From the NCBI GenBank assembly GCA_036559465.1, contig DATBTC010000078.1, positions 1 to 21,014 on the forward strand: a stretch of 21,014 bases of DNA, in the 5' to 3' direction. Origin of the DNA: JAHFPN01 sp036559465. GTDB taxonomy: Bacteria > Pseudomonadota > Alphaproteobacteria > Rhizobiales > Xanthobacteraceae. The notes beneath the pieces were generated by a model, which was given only the letters and a program-made list of their open reading frames with translations, did no database searches and was not told the DNA's origin. Within the stretch, counting starts at the first letter, position 1, and every line of letters starts with the position of its first letter. The translations under genes were made by a program, and so were the position numbers. Shown here in pieces: positions 8,033 to 15,125 of the stretch.

Positions 8033-8383
8033 TTGGCGCTCGAACTCCGCCCCTCGCAGGCGCTGCGGCTCTTGCACGACATCGCGCTCGAGCAGGTGCG
8101 CGACGGCGAGCCCGATCTTTCGGCGCGGCAGCTTGCAATTCTGCTGACGGTGTATCTGGAAACGCCGCCGCACACGGTGCGCGGGCTGGCGCAAAAGCTC
8201 GGCGTCACCAAACCCGTGATCACGCGCGCGCTCGATACGATGGGCCGGCTGGAAATCGTCACGCGCCGGCGAGACGAGAGTGACCGGCGAAACGTCGTGG
8301 TGCAGCGTACGGTAAAGGGTGCGCTCTATGTGGAGCGGCTCGCCGATGTGATGATCGCCAAAGCCAGGGGACTGCCGATATGA
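8033..8383 (+). CDS. Small MarR-like winged-helix regulator
   Basis: A 116-residue protein with a MarR-type winged helix-turn-helix: LSARQLAILLTVYLE (29-43), recognition-helix region HTVRGLAQKLGVTKPVITRAL (47-67, the full helix-turn-helix) and a wing with DESDRRNVVVQRTVKG (81-96), which matches the MarR DxxDRR pattern. It is much shorter than a classical MarR protein (about 140-150) and lacks most of the N- and C-terminal dimerisation helices, so dimerisation may differ. The frame is open upstream into the aminopeptidase gene, but the TTG at 8033 is chosen because GGAGG lies five bases before it. That site is enclosed in a hairpin. The stop overlaps the NlpC/P60 start (ATGA), which implies coupled translation. 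The target is unknown; the adjoining genes are the obvious candidates. Confidence 0.8.
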   Translation: MALELRPSQALRLLHDIALEQVRDGEPDLSARQLAILLTVYLETPPHTVRGLAQKLGVTKPVITRALDTMGRLEIVTRRRDESDRRNVVVQRTVKGALYVERLADVMIAKARGLPI

Positions 8384-9234
8384 GCGCCAGCCGCCTCGAC
8401 CCGCGAGTGACGCCGGCGCGCCCGGATCTCGCGGCAGCCCATCTGCGCGGCCAGGTCCAGGCGGCCCGCTACGTCGAGGGTGCGCTCAAGCGCGTGTTCG
8501 CGCCGGTGGTTGGCCTGCGCCGGGCGCCGCGCCCCGATGGGGAGATTCAGACCGAAGCTCTCTTCGGTGAGCGCGCAACGATCTATGAAACGACCGAAGA
8601 GGGCTGGGCCTGGGGCCAGCTCGAGCTCGACGGCTATGTGGGCTGGATGTCCGCGAACGCGTTCACCGAGGTCGGCCCGCCTCCGACCCATCGGGTCGCC
8701 GCGCTCGGCACGTTCATGTTCGCGCGGCCGGACATCAAGACCGTGCCGGCGGCCGCTTTTCCGTTCGGATGCAGGTTCGCGATCGCTCGTGAAGAGGGCA
8801 AATTCGCGATCAGCAGCGAAGGCGGCTTCATCCCGTTGCAGCATCTGGTTCCGCTCGGCCACCGCGAGCCGGATTACGTCGCTACTGCGCGCCGCTTTCT
8901 CGGCGTTCCCTATCTCTGGGGCGGGCGCTCGTCTCTTGGACTCGATTGTTCCGCGCTGGTGCAGCTCGCGCTGCAGGCGGCAGGCATCGAGTGTCCGCGC
9001 GACAGCGATATGCAGGCCGATCTCGGGAGTGCGGTCGACTTTGGCGGGGATATTTCAAAGCTCAAGCGCGGCGATCTGGTCTATTGGCAAGGCCATATCG
9101 GCCTAGTCGCTGGTGAGGGACGCTTTCTACACGCCAATGCTTTTCATATGACGGTGGCCGAGGAGCCGCTCGCCGATGCGATCCAGCGCATCCGTGCCAG
9201 CGGGCTGGAAATCCTAGCAGTAAGAAGGCTTTAG
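8380..9234 (+). CDS. SH3-domain NlpC/P60 (C40) family peptidase
   Basis: A 284-residue protein with bacterial SH3-like domains (about residues 45-160, GYVGWM at 85-90) and a C-terminal NlpC/P60 cysteine peptidase domain (about 165-284). The catalytic set is visible: Cys190 in LGLDCSALVQ, His239 in YWQGHIGLVAG and His251 in RFLHANAFH. The family cuts gamma-D-Glu-diamino-acid bonds in cell-wall peptides. The architecture resembles YkfC-type dipeptidyl-peptidase VI enzymes, which process free murein peptides. The N-terminus is polar with no signal peptide, so a cytosolic role in peptide recycling is more likely than wall hydrolysis. The ATG overlaps the regulator's stop and has AGGGGA upstream. 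It converges with the yej operon with only a 12-base gap. Confidence 0.88.
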   Translation: MSASRLDPRVTPARPDLAAAHLRGQVQAARYVEGALKRVFAPVVGLRRAPRPDGEIQTEALFGERATIYETTEEGWAWGQLELDGYVGWMSANAFTEVGPPPTHRVAALGTFMFARPDIKTVPAAAFPFGCRFAIAREEGKFAISSEGGFIPLQHLVPLGHREPDYVATARRFLGVPYLWGGRSSLGLDCSALVQLALQAAGIECPRDSDMQADLGSAVDFGGDISKLKRGDLVYWQGHIGLVAGEGRFLHANAFHMTVAEEPLADAIQRIRASGLEILAVRRL

Positions 9235-9246
9235 CGAGCCCCAGTG

Positions 9247-10884
9247 CTACTGCGCCACCGCGCCATCACCGGCGGCTTCGAGATCAAAGGCGGCGGCCAG
9301 CAGCGCGCGGGTGTAGTCGGATTTCGGCCGCTCGAAAATCTCGTGCGCTACGCCCTGTTCCACCACCTTGCCGTGGCGCATGACCACGACCTGGCTCGCA
9401 AGTGCAGCCACGACCTTCAAGTCGTGGCTGATGAACATGTAGGTCAGATCGTGCTTCTTCTGCAGCGCGCGTAACAGGTCGACGATCTGCGCCTGCACCA
9501 GCATGTCGAGCGCGCTGGTGGGCTCGTCCAGCACCACGAAAGTAGGCTCCAGCACCATAGCGCGCGCGACCGCAATCCGCTGGCGTTGGCCGCCTGAGAA
9601 TTCGTGGGCGTAGCGATGACGCGTCTCGGGGTCGATGCCGACGTCCTTGAGTGCGGACACGACGCGCGCATCGCGCTCAGACTCGCTGATCTTGGGATAA
9701 TGAACGCGCAGCCCCTCGCCGACGACGTCAGCGATCGACATGCGGGGCGAGAGCGAGCCGTAGGGGTCTTGAAAGACGACCTGCATCTCGCGCCGCAACG
9801 GCCGCATGGCACGGAACTTCAATCCCTGCACGGACTTGCCCATGAACACGATAGGCCCTTCGCTCGAGATCAGGCGCAAGAGCGCCAGCCCGAGTGTGGT
9901 CTTGCCCGATCCGGATTCGCCGACGACGCCGAGCGTTTCGCCGCGGCGGATCGCAATCGTAACGCCGTCCACCGCCTTGATGTGGCCGATGGTCCGCCTC
10001 AGAAGCCCGCGACGGACCGGAAACCAGATGCGCAGGTTGTCGGTCGAGACCATGATCGGCGCGCCGGGATGCGGCGGTGGCGGCTCGCCCTTGGGCTCGG
10101 CGGCAATCAGCGCCTTGGTATATTCATGCTGCGGGCGCGCGAACAATTCGGCGACCTGGCCCTGTTCGACGATCTTGCCCGCGCGCATCACGCACACGCG
10201 CTCGGCGACTTTCTTCACGATGCCGAGGTCGTGGGTGATGAACAGCATGGCCATGTTCAGGCGCTGTTGTAACTCTTTGAGAAGCTTGAGAATTTGCGCC
10301 TGCACGGTGACATCGAGCGCGGTCGTGGGCTCGTCGGCGATGAAGAGGTCGGGTTCGTTGGCGAGCGCGAGCGCGATCATGACTCTCTGCCGCTGACCGC
10401 CGGAGAGTTGGTGTGGGTAGGCATTAAGCCGCGCCGCCGGATCGGGGATGCCTACATCGGCGAGCAGCTCGATCACGCGCTTACGCGCGGCCGTATTGGA
10501 GAGCCCGCGATGCACCGAGAGCACCTCGGCAATTTGGCGCTCGATGGTGTGCAACGGATTGAGCGAGCTCATCGGCTCCTGGAACACCATCGAGATTTCG
10601 TTGCCGCGAACGGAGCGGATGTCGTTCTCCGAGAGCGCAAGCAAATCGCGGCCCTTGAACAGGACGCGGCCGGACGGATGCGAAGCGGCGGGATAGGGCA
10701 GCAACTTCAGGATCGAAAGCGCGCTCACCGACTTGCCTGAGCCGGATTCGCCGACCAGGGCGACGGTCTCGCCCTTCTTGATCTCGAAGGAGATGCGGTC
10801 GGCCACGAGCGTGGCGAGCCCATCCTGACGGAAGGCGACCGAGAGGTTCTCGACCTTGAGCAGCGGATCTGGCGCGGCGCTCAT
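9247..10884 (-). CDS. yejF: YejF-type ABC transporter ATPase with two nucleotide-binding domains
   Basis: This 545-residue protein fuses the two ATP-binding domains of a peptide importer. Domain one has Walker A GESGSGKS at 45-52, signature LSGGQRQR at 160-167 and Walker B LFIADEPTTALD at 180-191. Domain two has Walker A GESGSGKT at 322-329, signature FSGGQRQR at 429-436 and Walker B FVVLDEPTSALD at 449-460. Both sites look complete. A long open frame extends to 11268 but overlaps yejE, so the ATG at 10884, which overlaps the yejE stop (ATGA), is taken. In E. coli, YejABEF imports peptides and microcin C; in Brucella and Sinorhizobium the homologues affect tolerance of antimicrobial or nodule peptides. 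The same job is likely here. It is the last gene of the operon. Confidence 0.94.
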   Translation of the reverse strand: MSAAPDPLLKVENLSVAFRQDGLATLVADRISFEIKKGETVALVGESGSGKSVSALSILKLLPYPAASHPSGRVLFKGRDLLALSENDIRSVRGNEISMVFQEPMSSLNPLHTIERQIAEVLSVHRGLSNTAARKRVIELLADVGIPDPAARLNAYPHQLSGGQRQRVMIALALANEPDLFIADEPTTALDVTVQAQILKLLKELQQRLNMAMLFITHDLGIVKKVAERVCVMRAGKIVEQGQVAELFARPQHEYTKALIAAEPKGEPPPPHPGAPIMVSTDNLRIWFPVRRGLLRRTIGHIKAVDGVTIAIRRGETLGVVGESGSGKTTLGLALLRLISSEGPIVFMGKSVQGLKFRAMRPLRREMQVVFQDPYGSLSPRMSIADVVGEGLRVHYPKISESERDARVVSALKDVGIDPETRHRYAHEFSGGQRQRIAVARAMVLEPTFVVLDEPTSALDMLVQAQIVDLLRALQKKHDLTYMFISHDLKVVAALASQVVVMRHGKVVEQGVAHEIFERPKSDYTRALLAAAFDLEAAGDGAVAQ

Positions 10885-12059
10885 GCGAAGGTTTTCCGGG
10901 GGTCGAAGGCGTCGCGCACAGCCTCGCCGACAAAGATCAGGAGAGAGAGCAGGATCGCGACCGTGAAGAAGCCGGCCAGCCCGAGCCATGGCGCCTGAAT
11001 GTTGGACTTGCCTTGCGCCAGCATCTCGCCGAGCGAGGGCGAGCCGGGCGGCAGGCCGAAACCGAGGAAGTCGAGGGCGGTCAAGGTCATCACCGAGCTC
11101 GAAAGGATGAAGGGCAGGAAGGTGAGCGTCGCCACCATGGCGTTCGGCAACAGGTGGCGGAACATGAGCACGATGTTGGACACGCCAAGCGCGCGCGCTG
11201 CCTGCACGTACTCGAAATTGCGCGCGCGCAGGAATTCGGCTCGCACCAGGCCGACCAGCGCAACCCACGAGAAAAGCAGAAGAATTCCCAACAAGACGAA
11301 GAAGCCCGGCACCAGTACGGAGGAGATGATGAGCAGCAGATATAGCGCCGGGATCGAGGTCCAGATTTCGATGAAGCGCTGGAACAGAAGATCAATCCAG
11401 CCGCCGAAATAGCCCTGCACAGCTCCGGCGGTTACGCCGATCGCCGAGGAGATCAACGTCAACGCCAAGCCGAACAGCACGGAGAGACGAAAGCCATAGA
11501 TCAGCCGCGCAACGACGTCGCGGCCCTGGTCGTCGGTGCCGAGCCAATTCCATTCTAGCTCGCGGCAGCCGCGCACGCCCTTCTTCTCGGCGATGGTCCG
11601 GCACTGCTCCTCGGAGAGCCACCAGGTCGGCGGCGAGGGCGCCGGCGTCGGCAGATCGAGATTGTGGGTCGAGTAGCTGTAGCGGATCGGCGGCCAGATC
11701 ATGTAGCCGCCTTTCTCGGCGATCAGCTTCTGCAAATACGGGTCGCGATAGTCGGCCTCGGTCTCGAAGTCGCCGCCGAACGCGGTTTCGGTGTAGCGCG
11801 CGAACACCGGGAAATAGGAGCGGCCTTCGAACGAAACATAGAACGGCTTGTTGTTGGCGATGAACTCGGCGCCCAGCGTGAGTACGAAGAGGATCAGAAA
11901 TATCCAGAACGACCACCAGCCGCGCCGGTTGGCCTTGAAGTTCTTCCAGCGCCGCCGGTTGATCGGCGACAGGTCCACCATATTGCGCCGGGGCGGCACG
12001 ACGACGCCCATAGGCGCGACCGGACTGGTCTCGATCGGCCGCGGAGTGGTTGCGTCCAC
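10881..12059 (-). CDS. yejE: YejE-type ABC transporter permease
   Basis: A 392-residue inner-membrane permease of the oligopeptide (BPD_transp_1) class. One membrane segment lies near residues 48-67, followed by a periplasmic insert of about 130 residues. The permease core then begins at GTDDQGRDVVARLIYGFRLS, with five further hydrophobic segments. The EAA-type coupling loop that contacts the ATPase reads AARALGVSNIVLMFRHLLPN. The long insert is usual for YejE and sets it apart from OppC/DppC. The start is GTG at 12059, supported by GGGAGG six bases upstream, and it lies one base after the yejB stop. The 3' end overlaps yejF by four bases, so yejB, yejE and yejF are tightly coupled. Confidence 0.94.
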   Translation of the reverse strand: MDATTPRPIETSPVAPMGVVVPPRRNMVDLSPINRRRWKNFKANRRGWWSFWIFLILFVLTLGAEFIANNKPFYVSFEGRSYFPVFARYTETAFGGDFETEADYRDPYLQKLIAEKGGYMIWPPIRYSYSTHNLDLPTPAPSPPTWWLSEEQCRTIAEKKGVRGCRELEWNWLGTDDQGRDVVARLIYGFRLSVLFGLALTLISSAIGVTAGAVQGYFGGWIDLLFQRFIEIWTSIPALYLLLIISSVLVPGFFVLLGILLLFSWVALVGLVRAEFLRARNFEYVQAARALGVSNIVLMFRHLLPNAMVATLTFLPFILSSSVMTLTALDFLGFGLPPGSPSLGEMLAQGKSNIQAPWLGLAGFFTVAILLSLLIFVGEAVRDAFDPRKTFA

Positions 12060-12060
12060 C

Positions 12061-13170
12061 TCAGGCCTCCCGGGTCTCGAAATCGATGCGCGGATCGACC
12101 CAGGTATAGGTGAGGTCGGAGATCAGGTTCACCGCGAGCCCGACCAGCGAGAAGATGAAGAGCGTGGCGAATACCACCGGGTAATCTCGGTTCAAGACGC
12201 TTTCGAAGCCCAGGAGCCCCAGCCCGTCGAGCGAAAAGATGGTCTCGATCAAGAGCGCGCCGGTGAAGAAGGCATGCACGAAGGCGCCGGGGAAGCCGGC
12301 GATCACGATCAGCATGGCGTTGCGGAAGATGTGGCCGTAGAGCACGCGGCTCTGCGAGAGACCCTTCATGCGCGCAGTGAGCACATACTGTTTGCGGATC
12401 TCGTCGAGGAACGAGTTCTTGGTGAGCAGGGTCATGGTCGCGAAGGCGCTGAGCGCCATGGACACGAGCGGCAGCGTGATGTGCCAGAAATAATCGGCGA
12501 TCTTGTCGGGCCAGGGCAGGCTCGAGAAATTGTCCGAGGTCAGGCCACGAAGCGGGAAGATCGACCAGAACGAGCCGCCAGCGAACAGCACGATCAGCAG
12601 AATCGCAAACAGAAAGCCGGGGATCGCATAAGCGATGACGATCACTCCCGAAGTCCAGGTGTCGAATTGCGAACCGTCGTGCACGGCTTTCCGGATGCCG
12701 AGTGGGATCGAGATCAGATAAGTGAGAAGGGTCATCCAGATGCCGAGCGAAATGGAGACCGGCATCTTCTCCTTGATCAGGTCGATCACCTTGGTGTCGC
12801 GAAAATAGCTCTTGCCGAAGTCGAAGCGGGCGAAGTTCCACAGCATGAGCAAGAAGCGTTCATGGGCGGGTTTGTCGAAGCCGAATTGGCGCTCGAGCTC
12901 CTTGATGAAAGCCGGGTCCAGGCCCTGGGCGCCGCGATAGCGCGAGGTCACCGGATCGGCGGTGGCGATGGCGGTTTGGCCGGGAGCGCGGATGTCGCCG
13001 CCGCCGCCGGAAATACGCGAGGTCGCCGAGACATCGTCGCCGCTGAGCTGCGCAATGACGCGCTCGACCGGGCCGCCGGGCGCGAACTGCACCACGGCGA
13101 ACGACACCAGCAGAATCCCGAGCAGCGTCGGGATCATGAGCAGGAGCCGGCGGAGGATGTACGTTGTCAT
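12061..13170 (-). CDS. yejB: YejB-type ABC transporter permease
   Basis: A 369-residue inner-membrane permease that pairs with YejE to form the channel. The N-terminal segment (about 8-29, RRLLLMIPTLLGILLVSFAV) is typical of OppB/DppB-like permeases and is followed by FAPGGP. A Gly/Ser-rich insert lies at about 43-75. The core has membrane segments from about residue 140 on. The EAA loop reads LTARMKGLSQSRVLYGHIFRN, and the C-terminus has the LLIETIFSLDGLGLLG motif of this permease class. The ATG has only a weak GTGAGAA upstream. The 74-base gap to the preceding binding-protein gene is the largest in the operon but holds no terminator I can see. Confidence 0.94.
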   Translation of the reverse strand: MTTYILRRLLLMIPTLLGILLVSFAVVQFAPGGPVERVIAQLSGDDVSATSRISGGGGDIRAPGQTAIATADPVTSRYRGAQGLDPAFIKELERQFGFDKPAHERFLLMLWNFARFDFGKSYFRDTKVIDLIKEKMPVSISLGIWMTLLTYLISIPLGIRKAVHDGSQFDTWTSGVIVIAYAIPGFLFAILLIVLFAGGSFWSIFPLRGLTSDNFSSLPWPDKIADYFWHITLPLVSMALSAFATMTLLTKNSFLDEIRKQYVLTARMKGLSQSRVLYGHIFRNAMLIVIAGFPGAFVHAFFTGALLIETIFSLDGLGLLGFESVLNRDYPVVFATLFIFSLVGLAVNLISDLTYTWVDPRIDFETREA

Positions 13171-13244
13171 TTCTCACACCGTGGTGGCGTTCGTACCGAG
13201 CGTCAATCGGTCGGTGCAGAGCTGGCTGGCCTTGCGGGTGGCGG

Positions 13245-15125
13245 TCAACCGGTACGCCCGGCCTTGCCGGCGTCCCACCACCAGGTATCGGGAATGCCGC
13301 GGCCATAGCGCGGTTTCTCGGGCGGTCGCGCGAATACGTCCCAATAGGCGATCCAGTGCGTGCCCTTGTACCAGTGCGGCACCCAGTAGCGCCCGGCACG
13401 CAGCACGCGATCGAGCGCCCGGCAGGCAATGGTCAATTCCGGTCGTGTCTTCGCCTCGATGATCGTTTCGACTAGCGCATCGACGACCGCATCTGCGATG
13501 CCGGAGAGATTTCGCGAGCCTTTGGTGGCGGCGGATTGCGAGGAGAGGAAGGTACGCATCGATTCGCCCGGCGTCGACGAGAGGGCGTAGCGCACGATCG
13601 TCGTATCGAAATCGAAATCCTCGAGGCGCGCGCGGTATTGCACCGGGTCGACGAGGCGGAGCGTTGCGTCGATGCCAAGGGTGCCGAGGTTTTTAATAAA
13701 CGGCATATGATGCGGCTGCACCGACGGCTCTTCGATCAGGAATTCGATTGTGAAACGTTCGCCGCGAGTGTTCACGCGCTTGCCATCGACGATGTTGTAG
13801 CCGGCGGAACGCAGAAGATCGGAGGCGCGGCGCAGGAGTGCCCGATCCTGGCCCGACCCGTCGGAGACCGGCGGCTTATAAGGCTCGCCGAAGACTTCGT
13901 CGGGCACCTTGCCGCGAAACGGCTCGAGTAGCACCAATTCCTCGGCGGAAGGCTTACCCATCGCCATCAGGTCGGAATTCTGGAAATAGGAGTGGGTGCG
14001 GTCGTAGGAGCTGTACATCACGTTCTTATTAGTCCACTCGAAATCGAAAGCGAGGCCGACCGCCTCGCGCACGCGCGGGTCCTTGAATTTCTCGCGCCGC
14101 GTATTGAGAAACCAGCCCTGCGCGCCGGAGGGCGTCTGGTCGGGCAGAACCTCGCGCTTGACGCGGCCGTCCTTGAAAGCGGGGAAATCGTAGCGCGTCG
14201 CCCAGGTACGCGAGGTGAATTCCTCGCGGAACAGATAGTTCTTGGCGGTGAACGCTTCGAAACCGACGTCGCGGTCGCGAAAATACTCGAAGCGCACGGT
14301 GTCGAAATTGTACTTGCCGCGGTTTAAGGACAGGTTGACGCCCCACCAGTCTTTCACCCGCTCGAATTCGATGTAGCGCCCGGCCTCGAAGCGGCCGACC
14401 TTGTAAGGACCGGAGCCGAGCGGAATTTCGAGCGTCGATTCCTCGAAGTTCTTGTTGGCATAATAGGCGCGCGAAAAAATCGGCAGGCCTGCGACGAGCA
14501 AGGGGGTCTCTCGGCCGCGCTTTTCGGCGAAGCGCGCGACCAGCACATCCTCGCCCGCAGCCTCGACACCTTCGAGGTCGCGCATGAGTTGGCGGATGAT
14601 CGGGTGGCCCTTTTCCTTGAGTATGCTGATCGAGAAGGCGGCGTCGTGCGCGGTCAAACGCGAGCCATCATGGAAGCGCGCTTCGGGCCGCATCAGGAAA
14701 CGGTAGGTACGCCCGTCGGCCGACATGCGTACCGCTCGCGCGGCATATCCATACATCGCGTCGGGCTCGTCGTGGCCGGGCATGGTGAGGCTCGACGGGC
14801 CCATCAGTGCGACGAAGGTGAATTCCATGCCTTGAGCGGCGTCGCCGCGCAGGACATAGGCATTCAGCGAGTTGAAGGTGAGGAAGGATTGATTGAACTG
14901 GCGCGTCGGCCCGATGTGAGAGAAGGCGCCGCCCTTGGGCGCGTCTGGGTTCACGTAGGCGAAGTGCTTGAAGTCCGGCGGATATTTGAGATCACCGAAA
15001 GCGGAGATACCGTGGCTCTCTTTCTCCTGTGCCCCGAGGCTGCCCGGGATGAAAGCGGCAGCGACCGCGCCGGCACCGATCTCGAGCACCCGGCGGCGGG
15101 AGAGACCGCGTCGGCGACGGCTCAC
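13245..15125 (-). CDS. YejA-like peptide-binding protein with a Tat signal
   Basis: A 626-residue extracellular solute-binding protein (SBP_bac_5 class) that should deliver peptides to YejBEF in the periplasm. It begins with a twin-arginine signal: SRRRVLEIG around residues 9-17, then a modest hydrophobic stretch ending SLGAQ near residue 33. The mature part has YPPDFKHFAYVNPDAPKGG near 48-66 and RFHDGSRLTAHDAAFS near 150, both typical of YejA proteins. The open frame runs to 15167, but GTG at 15125 is chosen: it overlaps the stop of the upstream paralogue (GTGA) and has GGAGG six bases before it. It is a diverged paralogue of the protein encoded just upstream. Tat export suggests it folds before crossing the membrane. 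Confidence 0.9.
   Translation of the reverse strand: MSRRRRGLSRRRVLEIGAGAVAAAFIPGSLGAQEKESHGISAFGDLKYPPDFKHFAYVNPDAPKGGAFSHIGPTRQFNQSFLTFNSLNAYVLRGDAAQGMEFTFVALMGPSSLTMPGHDEPDAMYGYAARAVRMSADGRTYRFLMRPEARFHDGSRLTAHDAAFSISILKEKGHPIIRQLMRDLEGVEAAGEDVLVARFAEKRGRETPLLVAGLPIFSRAYYANKNFEESTLEIPLGSGPYKVGRFEAGRYIEFERVKDWWGVNLSLNRGKYNFDTVRFEYFRDRDVGFEAFTAKNYLFREEFTSRTWATRYDFPAFKDGRVKREVLPDQTPSGAQGWFLNTRREKFKDPRVREAVGLAFDFEWTNKNVMYSSYDRTHSYFQNSDLMAMGKPSAEELVLLEPFRGKVPDEVFGEPYKPPVSDGSGQDRALLRRASDLLRSAGYNIVDGKRVNTRGERFTIEFLIEEPSVQPHHMPFIKNLGTLGIDATLRLVDPVQYRARLEDFDFDTTIVRYALSSTPGESMRTFLSSQSAATKGSRNLSGIADAVVDALVETIIEAKTRPELTIACRALDRVLRAGRYWVPHWYKGTHWIAYWDVFARPPEKPRYGRGIPDTWWWDAGKAGRTG

Noticed and set aside
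9227..9240. Short GGCT / AGCC stem at the NlpC/P60 stop as a terminator between convergent genes
   Set aside because: Four base pairs with no T-run is too weak to support a terminator call.
10885..11268. N-terminal extension of YejF by 128 residues
   Set aside because: The extension lies inside yejE in another frame. The ATG at 10884 overlaps the yejE stop and gives the normal family N-terminus.
11848..13308. A 486-codon open frame on the plus strand opposite yejB and yejE
   Set aside because: Its translation is rich in Arg, His, Asp, Glu and Gln with no recognisable domain, as expected for the reverse frame of GC-rich genes. The minus-strand genes are clear permeases.
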